Counted from the first letter of the stretch, positions 45,712 to 56,238 are shown. The stretch: 64,000 nt of DNA from Halioglobus japonicus (GCF_001983995.1 NZ_CP019450.1:1364001-1428000); one strand, 5' to 3'. The notes: a model not told the origin generated them from the letters alone. Translations and numbers: made by a program.

Positions 45712-47353
45712 CGCGTTGCATTCCTCGATTGAGCAGGATAACGGGTAGTAAGCCTAGCAGGACAATCGCCAGTGCGGGGGTGGCCGCATCGGCAAGGCGC
45801 TCGTCGGAGGCCAGTTCGTAGGTGCGCACCGCCAGGGTGTTGAAGTTAAAGGGGCGCAGAATCAAGGTGGCTGGCAGCTCTTTCATGACGTCTACAAATA
45901 CCAACAATAGCGCGGCCAGCATGCTGCCACGCAACACCGGCAAATGCACCCGGCGCAGTACGCCGGCGCCATTGTGGCCCAGGGAACGGGCTGATTCATC
46001 CAGGCTGGGGCTGATCCGGCTGAGGCCGGATTCCACGCTCTGCAGCGACACGGAGAGGAAGCGCACCACGTAGGCAAACATTAGAGCCGCCAGTGTGCCG
46101 CTGAACAGTAGCCCGGTTGAGATATCGAAGGTGGCGCGCATAAACGTGTCGAGGCGATTATCGAACCAGGCCAGCGGGATCATCACACCAACGGCGATTA
46201 CCGTGCCTGGAACGGCGTAGCCAATGGCGGCGGTGCGCACGGCGACAGTTTCCACCGGGCCGGGAAAGCGGCGCTTGCCGTACCCCAGCACCAACGCCGT
46301 GATCAGGCATAACAAACTGGCAGCAACTGCCACGGCCACACTGCTCAACGCGAGGCTTAGGAACTTGCTGTCCAGAGTGTCGCGCCAGGTGTTGACGACC
46401 CAGCCCAGCAGACGCCCTGCCGGCAGGGCAAATCCCAGCACCACTACTGATGCGGCAAAAACCGTGCAGCCCACGCCGCGCCAACCGGTGAGCACAATAC
46501 GCCTGGGGGCACGTTGTGCTGTCCGCTGGTGGTAGCGCAGTCGTGAACGCGACAAGCGCTCGAGGGCAAACAGCGCGAACACAAACAGCAACAGAAAGGA
46601 CGCCAACTGGGCCGCGGTAGTGAGTTCGCCCAGCCCGTACCAGGTGCGAAAAATGCCGGTGGTGAACGCGCTGACACCGAAATAATCCACCGTGCCGAAA
46701 TCAGCCAGGGTTTCCATCAGGGCCAGGCTTATGCCCGCCGCAATTGCCGGCCTGGCCAACGGCAGGGCAACGGTGAACAGGGTTCCCCAGGGGCCCCTGC
46801 CGAGGCTGCGGCTCGCTTCCAGAACGGCTGTGGACTGTTCGCGGAAGGCGACCCGGGTCATCAGGTAAACGTAAGGGTAAAGTACCAGCGACAGCATGCA
46901 GATGGCGCCGCCCAAAGAGCGAATTTCGGGGAACCAGTAGTCGCCATAGCGCCAGCCAAAAACGTCGCGCAGTGCTGTCTGGACCGGGCCGGCGAAATCC
47001 AGCATGCCGGTATAGGTGTAGGCGATGATGTAGGCCGGCATGGCCATGGGTAGCAGCAGTGCCCAATTGAAGAAGCGTCGACCGGGGAATTCGCACATGG
47101 CCGTTAACCAGGCGCCAGACACCCCGAGTACGAAGGTGCCCAGTCCCACGCCGGCCATGAGTAGAAAGGAATTGCTGACATAGTCGCTGAGTACGGTGTC
47201 GCGCAGATGTTGCCAGACATCGCTATAGGGTTGCGCGAGGCTGGCAACAATGACCAGCACCGGCAGCGACAGCACCAGTGCCAGGCTCACCAGCACCAGG
47301 CGCCAGCCGACAACGGCGCCGGTGAGGTGTGATTTGGGCGGACTTATTTCCAA
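45701..47353 (-). CDS. fbpB: Ferric iron ABC transporter, permease
   Basis: 550 residues with about 12 membrane segments in two halves, each with an EAA-type loop (EASRSLGRGPWGTLFTVALPLARPAI split across 180-205; ESARSLGHNGAGVLRRVHLP near 470). This fused permease layout is typical of FbpB/SfuB. Overlaps both neighbours. Confidence 0.9.
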   Translation of the reverse strand: MEISPPKSHLTGAVVGWRLVLVSLALVLSLPVLVIVASLAQPYSDVWQHLRDTVLSDYVSNSFLLMAGVGLGTFVLGVSGAWLTAMCEFPGRRFFNWALLLPMAMPAYIIAYTYTGMLDFAGPVQTALRDVFGWRYGDYWFPEIRSLGGAICMLSLVLYPYVYLMTRVAFREQSTAVLEASRSLGRGPWGTLFTVALPLARPAIAAGISLALMETLADFGTVDYFGVSAFTTGIFRTWYGLGELTTAAQLASFLLLFVFALFALERLSRSRLRYHQRTAQRAPRRIVLTGWRGVGCTVFAASVVVLGFALPAGRLLGWVVNTWRDTLDSKFLSLALSSVAVAVAASLLCLITALVLGYGKRRFPGPVETVAVRTAAIGYAVPGTVIAVGVMIPLAWFDNRLDTFMRATFDISTGLLFSGTLAALMFAYVVRFLSVSLQSVESGLSRISPSLDESARSLGHNGAGVLRRVHLPVLRGSMLAALLLVFVDVMKELPATLILRPFNFNTLAVRTYELASDERLADAATPALAIVLLGLLPVILLNRGMQRDGD

Positions 47354-48366
47354 CCAGCGCGATCCATGGCCATGACTGCTGTGGCATTGCGCTCACCGAG
47401 TTCGGTCACATCCACCTGGTCGGCTTTGAACTCACCCCAGGATTCCAGCAGTTCACTGGCTTGCACACCTTCGCGAGCGGGGAATTCATTGTTGGTTTGT
47501 GCATACCAGGACTGGCTGTCTTCTGTCGTCAAAAACTCAATCAGGGCTATCGCCTGTGCCACGTTGTCGCTGGCGGCGGTCACACCGGCACCACTGACAT
47601 TGATGTGTGTGCCGCGGTCGTTCTGGTTGGGCCAGAAAATCGCCACCTTGGCGGCTGCCTCGCGCTGGGCGGTATCAGAGCCGTTAATCATACCGCCGAA
47701 GTAATAGCTGTTCACGACAGCGACATCACACTGACCGGCGGCGACGGCTGCGATCTGATCGCGATCACCGCCCTGGGGTGGGCGGGCAAAGTTGGGGACG
47801 AAGTTTTCCAGCCAGGCGGCAGTTTTGTCTGCGCCCTGGGTGGCGAGCATGCCTGCGACCAGTGACTGGTTGTAAATGTTGCCGGAGGAGCGGATACACA
47901 CACGGCCCTTCCATTCGGGGGTGGCCAGTGCTTCGTAGGTGCTCAGCTCGGAGGGCTGGACGCGATCTTTGGCGTAGACGATGGCGCGGGCGCGCACCGA
48001 CAGGCCATACCAGTAACCATCATCACTGCGCAGGTGCTCGGGAATAGCGGCATCGAGATTTTCGGAGCTGATGGCTTGCAGAACACCAGCCTCCTCGGCG
48101 CGGTAAAGCCTGCCCGCATCGGTAGTGATCAGCACATCCGCCGGTGTATTGCGCCCCTCGTTCTTGAGGCGGGTCAGTAGCGCGTCACCCTTGCCGGTAA
48201 CGAGATTGACCTTAATGCCGCTGGATTCGCTGAACTGGTCCAGCAGCGGCTTGATCAGCGCTTCCTTGCGCGCCGAGTAGACGTTGACATCGGCAAGCGT
48301 GGTGGCGCTGACGGCAAAGAGTAGGGCCCCGGCCAGCAGGCGGCGGGTGTTGCTGTACACATTCAT
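47344..48366 (-). CDS. fbpA: Ferric iron ABC transporter, periplasmic binding protein
   Basis: 340 residues from ATG 48366, favoured over 48375 by a GGATGGAA ribosome site. Signal peptide ends at TTLA; mature start DVNVYSARKE. The tyrosine pair in NSYYFGGM near 228 is the iron-binding site of FbpA/IdiA proteins. A Fur-box-like sequence lies upstream at 48516-48533. Confidence 0.92.
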   Translation of the reverse strand: MNVYSNTRRLLAGALLFAVSATTLADVNVYSARKEALIKPLLDQFSESSGIKVNLVTGKGDALLTRLKNEGRNTPADVLITTDAGRLYRAEEAGVLQAISSENLDAAIPEHLRSDDGYWYGLSVRARAIVYAKDRVQPSELSTYEALATPEWKGRVCIRSSGNIYNQSLVAGMLATQGADKTAAWLENFVPNFARPPQGGDRDQIAAVAAGQCDVAVVNSYYFGGMINGSDTAQREAAAKVAIFWPNQNDRGTHINVSGAGVTAASDNVAQAIALIEFLTTEDSQSWYAQTNNEFPAREGVQASELLESWGEFKADQVDVTELGERNATAVMAMDRAGWK

Positions 48367-48515
48367 AGTTTCCATCCAGTGGTCGCGGCGAATAGGGTGG
48401 CCGCCAGTTTATGGTTGTCGCCCTCGGGCGCCGGCGATAGCACAGCGGCGCTGAGCCAGGGCTCGGTGGGGCGATTGCATGCGAGTTTACTGGATGACTT
48501 GTGGGCTAGTAAACA

Positions 48516-48533
48516 GGAATGATTCTCGATATC
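48516..48533 (-). promoter_or_regulatory. Candidate Fur box of the iron transporter operon
   Basis: Minus strand GATATCGAGAATCATTCC aligns with the Fur consensus GATAATGATAATCATTATC, 150 bp before fbpA. Consistent with iron repression. Confidence 0.55.
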
Positions 48534-48550
48534 GAAAAGCAGGGGTGCTC

Positions 48551-48586
48551 CCTGCCCGACTCTCGCGTCGGACAGGCAGGGGGAGG
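48551..48586 (-). terminator. Possible terminator of the nitrobindin-like gene
   Basis: Minus-strand stem CCTGCCTGTCCGAC / GTCGGGCAGG around a GCGAGA loop, directly after the gene, with only a weak T-rich tail. Confidence 0.4.
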
Positions 48587-48589
48587 GCG

Positions 48590-49159
48590 TCAGTCGTAGA
48601 CGATACGGTGTAACGTGGCGCCGTCAGTGTGTTCGAACTGGCGGCCGTAAATATCCAGGGAAGTGATTTCCTCGTAGACCAGCTCGTCGCCGCTGACCTT
48701 CATGGTCATCTTGAATGCCGTAGTCTTTGCCTTCTCGAGCATAAACGGTGATTGCACAACGCCGAAGGTTTCGCTGCCCTGGGTTGCTGTCACGTCAAAA
48801 ATGGTCTCTTCTCCCGCCTGCTGCAGCTCGCCGCCCGCCAGTACGCAAACCGCCCGGGGAATAGTCAGGGAGTGCATGATCATGCCGCTGCCGGGTTCGT
48901 ACATCCAGTGGCCGATCTGGTCGTGGAAAATCGTGCCCTTGTTACGCTTGCGCACCACCTGGTGGTACTTCACGCACACGAGGTTTTGTTCCTCGGCGTT
49001 CTCTGCTGCGCCCGCAGGCGTGAATACGATCTGGTCGTAATAGGCGTGTTTGTCTTCGCCATCGGGTTCCGGTGCCACGTCCAAACCGCGGTCACCCCAC
49101 CAGGTGCCGATCAGTTGGTGTAGCGGGCCATAATCTACGCCGTCAATAATAGTGCTCAA
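48590..49159 (-). CDS. Heme-binding beta-barrel (nitrobindin/FABP-like) protein
   Basis: 189 residues. HQLIGTWWGDRGLD near the start is the GTW.G motif that opens these ten-stranded barrels, followed by alternating beta strands; LHRIVYD at the end may supply the heme His. Related proteins bind heme or fatty-acid-like ligands. Ligand not proven. Confidence 0.7.
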   Translation of the reverse strand: MSTIIDGVDYGPLHQLIGTWWGDRGLDVAPEPDGEDKHAYYDQIVFTPAGAAENAEEQNLVCVKYHQVVRKRNKGTIFHDQIGHWMYEPGSGMIMHSLTIPRAVCVLAGGELQQAGEETIFDVTATQGSETFGVVQSPFMLEKAKTTAFKMTMKVSGDELVYEEITSLDIYGRQFEHTDGATLHRIVYD

Positions 49160-49238
49160 TGGTGTCTCCTTATCTGGACGTCTTTCGTGTTTTCAAGCTT
49201 AGTACAGTCGTGTCGAGTTGCCGGGTCTGGGCGGCACT

Positions 49239-49901
49239 TCAGGCCGGTCCGATAATCAGGGTCGGGATGCCCAGCGTGTGACTCTTGATCGTGGCGACCC
49301 GCGTGCCCGGTTTGCGACCGGAGCGTATTGGTGAGTGTGCCACTGTGCGCTCGTCTAGCGCGGCGATGGTCTGATCAATGTCGTGACACAGGTAGGTAAT
49401 GCCCCAGAAGAAATCGTGCACCGGGGGCTCTTTCAGGTTCTGTATGACCTCCAGGGTCATTTTGCCGTGCCGGAAGAACAGCATGCGGCCGCCCCATTCG
49501 GGGACTTCCTGGTCCAGCGCCAGGCGCAGACCCAGTTGCTCGCCAAAGAGTGCGATACAGGCATCGGCATCGCGTGTTTGCAGGACCAGATGATCGACGG
49601 CGTAGATGCCGGTGGCAGAGTTGATCTGGCGATACTCGGGGTCACGGTGATGAGACGCCGCCATGGCTATAGACAGGGCGGCTGTATCCAGCGCCTGCTC
49701 GGTACCTACCGCCAGGTCGTCATCCAGCAGGTTGAGCCCGGCAATGCCGGGTTCGCCCGCAGTCTCTCTCAGGCAAATGTCGAGATTGGCCAGTGACAGG
49801 CAGTTCCCCTGTGGGGCAATGCCTAGCAGTGATGTGTATTCGTTAAGGGCGGTGTCAGGTGAGGGTATATCGAGGTAGGCTCGGTCAAAAGCGGCGAACA
49901 C
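49239..49901 (-). CDS. VOC family (glyoxalase-like) protein
   Basis: 220 residues with two VOC modules: the first is LDIPSPDTALNEYTSLLGI near 10, the second is AVDHLVLQTRDADACIALFGEQLGLRL near 101. Metal-ligand positions (His near 104, Glu in MTLEVIQ near 151) are retained in the second. Substrate unknown. Confidence 0.8.
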   Translation of the reverse strand: MFAAFDRAYLDIPSPDTALNEYTSLLGIAPQGNCLSLANLDICLRETAGEPGIAGLNLLDDDLAVGTEQALDTAALSIAMAASHHRDPEYRQINSATGIYAVDHLVLQTRDADACIALFGEQLGLRLALDQEVPEWGGRMLFFRHGKMTLEVIQNLKEPPVHDFFWGITYLCHDIDQTIAALDERTVAHSPIRSGRKPGTRVATIKSHTLGIPTLIIGPA

Positions 49902-49962
49902 GGCAGTCTCCAGGCAATATCAACAGCAGGGATGATACGCGGATGACTGCCGCTGCCAAGGG

Positions 49963-50157
49963 TTAGTGCACTGTGCGCTCGGAAGGGATATCGAAATCCA
50001 GGCGGATTTGTTCTGCTTCCTGTTCTTCGCTCAGGCGCGAGTGGACGTGCTGTTCCAGGTGTTGGAACAGACTCTCCATCAGCTGCAGGGTTTTGCCGAT
50101 TTGCTCCAGGGCAATCAGCACGGCCTCGTCGGCGTGGTGTTTCTTCTCGGGTTTCAT
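49963..50157 (-). CDS. Small helical protein, paralogue of the next
   Basis: 64 residues from ATG 50157 with GAGTGCAG upstream. Mostly one long amphipathic helix (EAVLIALEQIGKTLQLMESL). It resembles the upstream 62-residue protein in length, helix pattern and the final R-x-x-H. Downstream of nrdB. Function unknown. Confidence 0.65.
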   Translation of the reverse strand: MKPEKKHHADEAVLIALEQIGKTLQLMESLFQHLEQHVHSRLSEEQEAEQIRLDFDIPSERTVH

Positions 50158-50258
50158 GACTGCACTCCTGTTTTTGCTCACAGTGACAGTCTGAGGGAGC
50201 GAGCGCTATTGGCGAATGGCGCTGGGCGCCATGCACATGGCTTCAGACGACAGCGCGC

Positions 50259-50447
50259 TCAGTGGATAATACGGTCGCCTTGCATATCAGCCGCGAGTTC
50301 CTGGGACTGCTCTGCGGCAGCCTCCTGCTGATGGACGTAGTTGCGCAACCTGTTCACCACGCTGGTCATCACGTCGATGGTCTGGCTGATCTGGTCCAGT
50401 GCCATCAGTATGGTCTCGGTTTCCGTTGGCCTGTCGTTATCTGACAT
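50259..50447 (-). CDS. Small helical protein downstream of nrdB
   Basis: 62 residues from ATG 50447 (GGACTTTCC complement upstream; the longer frame to 50864 is antisense to nothing but overlaps nrdB). Helical, with ETILMALDQISQTIDVMTSV and a final DRIIH. Paralogue of the following gene. Confidence 0.65.
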   Translation of the reverse strand: MSDNDRPTETETILMALDQISQTIDVMTSVVNRLRNYVHQQEAAAEQSQELAADMQGDRIIH

Positions 50448-50560
50448 GGAAAGTCCTCGCTTTTCGCCGTACCACTGTTGGTGCCATCCAGCCGCCCCAG
50501 GTACAACAGGGGCAGCCGGCTGGGCTTGGTTCATCGGTAACTCGCCAATATCAGCCGGGA

Positions 50561-51832
50561 TTAATCCCAGCTTAGCGCGCCGCCGGTCTGATATTCGATC
50601 ACTCGTGTCTCGAAGAAATTCTTCTCCTTGCGCAAGTCCATAATTTCGCTCATCCAGGGGAACGGATTCTGGGCGCCGACAAACTGCTCGGGCAGGCCGA
50701 GCTGCGACAGGCGCCGGTTGGCGATGAAGTGGAGGTACTCCTCCATAATCGCTGCGTTCATGCCCAGTACGCCGCGCGGCATGGTATCGCGGGCGTATTG
50801 AATTTCGATTTCGGTGCCCTCGAGAATCATCTGTACGACTTCGTCCTGGAAAGACTCGCTCCACAACTGTGGGTTCTCCAGCTTGATCTGGTTAATCACA
50901 TCAATGCCGAAGTTCAGGTGCATGGATTCGTCGCGCAGGATGTACTGGAACTGCTCGGCGACGCCGGTCATCTTATTGCGGCGGCCCATGGACAGAATCT
51001 GGGTAAAGCCACAGTAGAAGAAGATGCCTTCAGTTACCGCATAGAAGCCAATCAGGTTGCGCAGTAATTCCTGATCAGTATCCAGGGTGCCGGTAGTAAA
51101 TGTTGGATCGCTAAGGCTGTGCGTGTGGCTCAGGCTCCAGGAGGCCTTGGCGGCAACGGACGGAACCTCGCGATACATATTGAAGATTTCACCTTCGTCC
51201 ATACCCAGTGACTCAATACAGTACTGGTAGGCGTGAGTGTGAATGGCTTCCTCAAAGGCCTGGCGCAGCAGGTACTGGCGGCATTCGGGGTTGGTGATCA
51301 GGCGATAAATGGCCAGCACCAGATTGTTGGCCACCAGCGAGTCTGCGGTTGAGAAGTAGCCCAGTGAGCGCATCACGATGCGGCGCTCATCCTCGGTGAG
51401 GCCATCGGCACTCTTCCAGGTGGCGACATCCGCCGTCATGTTAATTTCCTGGGGCATCCAGTGATTGGCGCAGCCATCCAGGTATTTCTGCCAGGCCCAG
51501 TCGTACTTGAAGGGCACCAACTGATTGAGATCAGCGCGGCAGTTAATCATGGCTTTTTCGTCCACGGAAACACGGGAGGCGCCCATTTCCAGCTCTTCCA
51601 GACCAGGTGCCACATCGATATTGGCCACCGCCTCAGCTGCGCGTGCCACGGGATCGGCCGGCGCCGCCTTGGGTTCCTCGCGCTTCGGTGCTGCCACCGC
51701 CCCGGGTGGCATTTCCATTTCGGCTACCAGTGGTTTGGGGGCCGCAGTCTCGGCCGCCGGCTGCGTCGCCGTCTGCTCTTTGACAGGCTGTGGTACAGTT
51801 TCGTCTTTGTGGTAGTCATCCCAACTCAGCAT
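50561..51832 (-). CDS. nrdB: Ribonucleoside-diphosphate reductase, beta subunit
   Basis: 423 residues. Houses the diiron-tyrosyl radical cofactor of class Ia RNR. Metal ligands are seen in [11 protein letters not shown] near 190, [10 protein letters not shown] near 250 and [10 protein letters not shown] near 285. A Pro/Ala/Glu-rich N-terminal stretch of about 80 residues is longer than in E. coli NrdB. Ends in the conserved GGALSWD. 58 bp downstream of nrdA. Confidence 0.94.
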   Translation of the reverse strand: MLSWDDYHKDETVPQPVKEQTATQPAAETAAPKPLVAEMEMPPGAVAAPKREEPKAAPADPVARAAEAVANIDVAPGLEELEMGASRVSVDEKAMINCRADLNQLVPFKYDWAWQKYLDGCANHWMPQEINMTADVATWKSADGLTEDERRIVMRSLGYFSTADSLVANNLVLAIYRLITNPECRQYLLRQAFEEAIHTHAYQYCIESLGMDEGEIFNMYREVPSVAAKASWSLSHTHSLSDPTFTTGTLDTDQELLRNLIGFYAVTEGIFFYCGFTQILSMGRRNKMTGVAEQFQYILRDESMHLNFGIDVINQIKLENPQLWSESFQDEVVQMILEGTEIEIQYARDTMPRGVLGMNAAIMEEYLHFIANRRLSQLGLPEQFVGAQNPFPWMSEIMDLRKEKNFFETRVIEYQTGGALSWD

Positions 51833-51890
51833 CTATTGTTGTCCCCTGGCTTTGGTTTCTGTTGTTGTCTGTATCACGCTGCCGACCTGC

Positions 51891-54764
51891 TTACTGGCAG
51901 GCCTCGCAGTCCGGGTCATCCAGTGAGCAGGCTGCCGGTACAGGTGCCGGTGCTGCCGCTTCATTGGACACCGCGTTCAGTGCCCCGGTATCAATTGTGG
52001 ATTTCTCGGTGCCGGTGGCCGCCAGCGAACGCAGGTAGTAAGTCGTTTTGAGACCGGAATACCAGGCCATGCGATAGGTGATATCCAGCTTCTTACCGTT
52101 GGCGTTATTGATGTACAGGTTGAGTGACTGGGCCTGGTCAATCCACTTCTGGCGACGGGAGGCAGAGTCAACCAGCCAGCGTGGGTCCACTTCAAAGGCG
52201 GTTGAGTAAATTGCCTTCAGGTCTGCCGGAATGCGGTCGATGGCCTGTACGGAACCGTCGTAGTACTTGAGGTCGTTGACCATCACTCCATCCCACAGAC
52301 CCCGGGCTTTCAGGTCGTTGACCAGATAGGGGTTAACCACGGTGAACTCACCTGACAGGTTCGATTTCACGTACAGGTTTTGATAAGTGGGTTCGATGGA
52401 CTGGGAGACACCGGTGATGTTGGCAATGGTCGCGGTGGGTGCAATTGCCATGACATTGGAGTTGCGCATGCCGTTCTGCGCCACCAGGGCGCGCAGTGTG
52501 GGCCAGTCCAGAGTCTGGTCACGATTCACCTGGATATATTGCTCGCCACGCTCTTCCACCAGCTTGTCGAGGGAGTCGATGGGGAAAATACCCTGGCTCC
52601 ATAGTGAGCCCTCGTAGGAAGAGTAGGTGCCGCGCTCGGCTGCCAGTTCACTGGACGCCTCAATGGCGTAGTAGCTGATCGCTTCCATAGAGCGGTCGGC
52701 AAATTCCACGGCCTGCTCCGAGCCATAGGCGAGGTGCTGCTTGTACAGGGCATCCTGGAAACCCATAACACCCATGCCCACTGGGCGGTGTTTCATATTG
52801 GAATTACGCGCCGTATCTACCGAGTAGTAGTTGATGTCGATGACGTTATCGAGCATGCGCACGGCGGTGCGAATGGTCTTGCGCAGCTTGGCCTGGTCGA
52901 GGCCGTTGTCGCCAATATGCTGGGGCAGGTTAACGCTTCCGAGGTTGCACACGGCGATCTCGTCGGCGTTGGTGTTGAGGGTGATCTCGGTGCACAGGTT
53001 GGATGAGTGCACCACGCCCACATGTTGCTGTGGCGAGCGGATGTTGCAGGGATCCTTGAAAGTCATCCACGGGTGGCCTGTTTCAAACAGCATGCCCAGC
53101 ATCTTGCGCCACAGGTTCTCGGCTTTGACGGTCTTGTGCAGTTTGATCTCGCCCGCGGCGGCCATGGCTTCGTACTGGGAGTAGCGCTCTTCGAAGGCCT
53201 TGCCGTACAGGTCGTGCAGGTCGGGTACATCGCTGGGTGAGAACAGGGTCCAGTCCTCGTCGTTGAACACCCGCTTCATAAACAGGTCAGGAATCCAGTT
53301 GGCGGTATTCATGTCGTGGGTGCGGCGGCGATCGTCGCCGGTGTTCTTGCGCAGCTCGACGAATTCCTCAATGTCCATGTGCCAGGTTTCAAGGTAGGCG
53401 CACACTGCGCCCTTGCGCTTGCCGCCCTGGTTTACTGCCACTGCGGTGTCATTCACCACCTTGAGGAAGGGCACAATGCCCTGGCTCTTGCCATTGGTGC
53501 CCTTGATGTAGGCACCCAGTGAGCGCACCGGAGTCCAGTCGTTACCCAGGCCGCCGGCAAATTTGGACAGCATGGCGTTGTCCTGGATGGCGCCATAAAT
53601 GCCGTGCAGGTCATCCGGCACCGTGGTCAGGTAGCAGGACGACAGCTGCGGGCGCAGCGTACCCGCGTTGAACAGGGTCGGGGTGGAGCTCATGTAGTCA
53701 AAGGATGACAGCAGCTCGTAGAACTCGATAGCGCGAGCGTTCTTGTCCGCTTCTTCGGTCGCCAGGCCCATGGCCACGCGCATGAAGAATACCTGTGGCA
53801 ATTCGAAGCGTACTTCGTCGCTGTGAATAAAGTAGCGGTCGTACAGTGTCTGCAGACCGAGATAAGTAAACTGTTTATCACGCTCGGGCAGAATGGCCTG
53901 GCCCAATAGCTCGAGATCAAAGTCGAGCAGGTTCGGGGCAAGTAACTCGAGCTCTACACCCTTTGCGATATACGCAGGCAGCGCTGCCGGATACAGGCGC
54001 GCCATGTCTGCGTGGGTGGCGCTGTCGGCGAGCCCCATAAAGGCCAGTGCTTCCGCGCGCAGGCTGTCTTCGAGCAGGCGGGCGGCCACATAGCTGTAGT
54101 TCGGGTCCTGCTCGATCATGGTCCGGGCGGTAATCACCAGCGATGTCGATAGTTCGTCGGCAGTCACACCGTCGTACAAGTTTTTCAGCGCCTCATCAAG
54201 GATGTCCGCTTCGCTGACATCGCTCAGGCCCTCACAGGCTTCGCTGACAATTGTATGCAGGCGATCGAGGTCCAGAGGGATGCGGCTGCCGTCGGCCTGT
54301 ACCACGCTGATGGCATTGGCCGCTTCCTGTGTTTCCTGGGACAGGGATGCCTTGGCCGCGCGCTTGCGGGCCTGCTCTTCGCGGTAGATTACATAGTCGC
54401 GGGCGATCTTGTGCTCGCCGGCGCGCATCAGCGACAGTTCTACCTGGTCCTGGATGTCTTCGATATGAATGGTGCCGCCGGAGGGCATGCGCCGTTTGAA
54501 TGTCGCGGCGACCTGATCGGTCAGCTTGGCGACGGTTTCGTGAATGCGACTGGACGCCGCAGCAGTGCCGCCTTCCACTGCGAGGAAGGCCTTGGTGATC
54601 GCAACGGCAATTTTACTGCCCTCGAAGGGAACCACCGTGCCATTGCGCTTGATGACGCGCAGCTGGCCGGGCGCTGTCGCCGCGATGCCGCCGCTGACGG
54701 GGGTGTCCTGGTCGGTGGGAGTAGCGCCGGTGCTGGTGCCGCTGGGATTGGTCTCTGTCTGCAT
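51891..54764 (-). CDS. nrdA: Ribonucleoside-diphosphate reductase, alpha subunit
   Basis: 957 residues. Two ATP-cone regions lie at the N-terminus (QLRVIKRNGTVVPFEG near 33 and ISVVQADGSRIPLDLD near 152). The catalytic core follows (LFNAGTLRPQLSSCYL; NLCTEITLNT), and the redox-active CEAC pair lies at the extreme C-terminus. Reduces NDPs to dNDPs with NrdB. Longer than E. coli NrdA because of the duplicated cone. Confidence 0.95.
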   Translation of the reverse strand: MQTETNPSGTSTGATPTDQDTPVSGGIAATAPGQLRVIKRNGTVVPFEGSKIAVAITKAFLAVEGGTAAASSRIHETVAKLTDQVAATFKRRMPSGGTIHIEDIQDQVELSLMRAGEHKIARDYVIYREEQARKRAAKASLSQETQEAANAISVVQADGSRIPLDLDRLHTIVSEACEGLSDVSEADILDEALKNLYDGVTADELSTSLVITARTMIEQDPNYSYVAARLLEDSLRAEALAFMGLADSATHADMARLYPAALPAYIAKGVELELLAPNLLDFDLELLGQAILPERDKQFTYLGLQTLYDRYFIHSDEVRFELPQVFFMRVAMGLATEEADKNARAIEFYELLSSFDYMSSTPTLFNAGTLRPQLSSCYLTTVPDDLHGIYGAIQDNAMLSKFAGGLGNDWTPVRSLGAYIKGTNGKSQGIVPFLKVVNDTAVAVNQGGKRKGAVCAYLETWHMDIEEFVELRKNTGDDRRRTHDMNTANWIPDLFMKRVFNDEDWTLFSPSDVPDLHDLYGKAFEERYSQYEAMAAAGEIKLHKTVKAENLWRKMLGMLFETGHPWMTFKDPCNIRSPQQHVGVVHSSNLCTEITLNTNADEIAVCNLGSVNLPQHIGDNGLDQAKLRKTIRTAVRMLDNVIDINYYSVDTARNSNMKHRPVGMGVMGFQDALYKQHLAYGSEQAVEFADRSMEAISYYAIEASSELAAERGTYSSYEGSLWSQGIFPIDSLDKLVEERGEQYIQVNRDQTLDWPTLRALVAQNGMRNSNVMAIAPTATIANITGVSQSIEPTYQNLYVKSNLSGEFTVVNPYLVNDLKARGLWDGVMVNDLKYYDGSVQAIDRIPADLKAIYSTAFEVDPRWLVDSASRRQKWIDQAQSLNLYINNANGKKLDITYRMAWYSGLKTTYYLRSLAATGTEKSTIDTGALNAVSNEAAAPAPVPAACSLDDPDCEACQ

Positions 54765-55323
54765 ATCTCTCCGATTCCTTGAGTGGCTTGCGCCTTATAG
54801 TTCTGATGTCAGGTACAGCGTTTCGGATATGGGGGGTGGCCGCCCTGGGAGGGCCTGTTGAGACGGCCCCCGGTCGGGTGGCGGGAAGTTCCCCTACATG
54901 TTTCGCAGCCGCTGGATATGCCTACCCCGGTCAGTGGGTGAGCACGGTTGCGATCTCCTAATTCTGTTCAGCGGTGTGTAGCGGTGGCTCCAAACTGTGC
55001 AAAAGGGTAACAATTCAGTTACATCCCGATACTTTTTGTTTGTTTTTTGGTCACCGGTTATCCCATATATTGGGGTGTCTCGCTGGAATGAGTACAAGAT
55101 AGTGCGCAGTGTCCGCTATTGCAAGGCATCAGCCTGGGTTTATGCTGTGGACAACTTGTTGATAGATGGCCAGGTGGGTGAGTGCTAACGCTAAAACCCA
55201 AGCCGATGGGGGGCTGGCGGCCAATGCAGCGGGTGATGAATTTTTTTCTTCTATAAACAGGCAGGAATATACAGATTTGTTATTAAGCAGCGGGCCCTGT
55301 GGGGCAGGGCCCGTGCGGGGGGC
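54765..55323. other. 559-bp nrdA upstream region
   Basis: No convincing gene. It contains the candidate NrdR boxes (55060-55107), a T-rich tract near 55032-55050 and, next to argF, a GGGCCCTG/CAGGGCCC hairpin at 55289-55311 that may end the argF transcript. Confidence 0.6.
55060..55107 (-). promoter_or_regulatory. Candidate tandem NrdR boxes
   Basis: Two sequences 32 bp apart, on the plus strand ATCCCATATATTGGGG (55060) and GTACAAGATAGTGCGC (55092), resemble the 16-bp NrdR consensus ACACwATATaTwGTGT. The 31-32-bp spacing is usual. They lie about 300 bp upstream of nrdA. Confidence 0.4.
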
Positions 55324-56238
55324 TTAGCGATTTGCCAGTAGCAGGGTTTCCATGAGCGCTTTCTGCGCGTGCAGGCGGTTTTCCGCCTCGTCCCAGATGA
55401 CAGTATCCGCTGCGTCCATCAGCTCAGCGCTGATTTCTTCGCCGCGGTGTGCGGGCAGGCAGTGCATGTAGAGCGCGTCACTGGCGGCACGCGACATCAG
55501 CTCGGCATTGACCTGGTAGCCGGCAAAGGCAGCTTCGCGCTGCTTTTGCTCTTCTTCCTGGCCCATGGAGGCCCATACGTCCGTCACCACCAGGTCGGCG
55601 CCTTCGGCGGCGGCCTTGGGATCGCGAACCAGGCGTACGCGGTCACTGTTGGCCTCGAGCAGGTCGCTGCGCGGGTCATAGCCCTCGGGGCAGGCCAGGC
55701 GCAGTTCGAAATCGAATTGGCGCGCGGCGTTTATATAGCTCTGGGCCATGTTGTTGCCGTCGCCCACCCAGGTCACGGTTTTGCCCGCAATGCTGCCGCG
55801 GTGTTCAACGTATGTTTGGATGTCCGCCAACAGCTGGCAGGGGTGGAAGTCATCTGTCAGGGCATTGATAACAGGCACCGATGAGTTGGCGGCAAAGGTC
55901 TCGACAATGTCGTGGCCGAAGGTGCGGATCATGACGATGTCGACCATCGATGAGATGACGCGCCCGGAGTCTTCAATGGGTTCGCCGCGCCCCAACTGGG
56001 TGTCGGTGGGCGACAGGAACATCGCGTGTCCGCCGAGCTGGGCCATGCCCGCCTCGAAAGAGACGCGAGTGCGTGTGGATGACTTGGCGAAAATCATGCC
56101 CAGGACGTGGCCGGGGAAGGCGCGTTGGTCCTCGCCGTTGCGGTGGGCCTGTTTCATCTCGGACGCCCGGGCAATGATGGTGTTCAATTCCGCAGGGCTG
56201 AAATCCAGAAGGGTCAGGAAGTGCTGTGTTGAAGCCAT
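55324..56238 (-). CDS. argF: Ornithine carbamoyltransferase
   Basis: 304 residues. Carbamoyl-phosphate loop [18 protein letters not shown] near 53 and ornithine loop [10 protein letters not shown] near 263. Makes citrulline in arginine synthesis. 30 bp downstream of argD, same operon. Confidence 0.96.
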   Translation of the reverse strand: MASTQHFLTLLDFSPAELNTIIARASEMKQAHRNGEDQRAFPGHVLGMIFAKSSTRTRVSFEAGMAQLGGHAMFLSPTDTQLGRGEPIEDSGRVISSMVDIVMIRTFGHDIVETFAANSSVPVINALTDDFHPCQLLADIQTYVEHRGSIAGKTVTWVGDGNNMAQSYINAARQFDFELRLACPEGYDPRSDLLEANSDRVRLVRDPKAAAEGADLVVTDVWASMGQEEEQKQREAAFAGYQVNAELMSRAASDALYMHCLPAHRGEEISAELMDAADTVIWDEAENRLHAQKALMETLLLANR

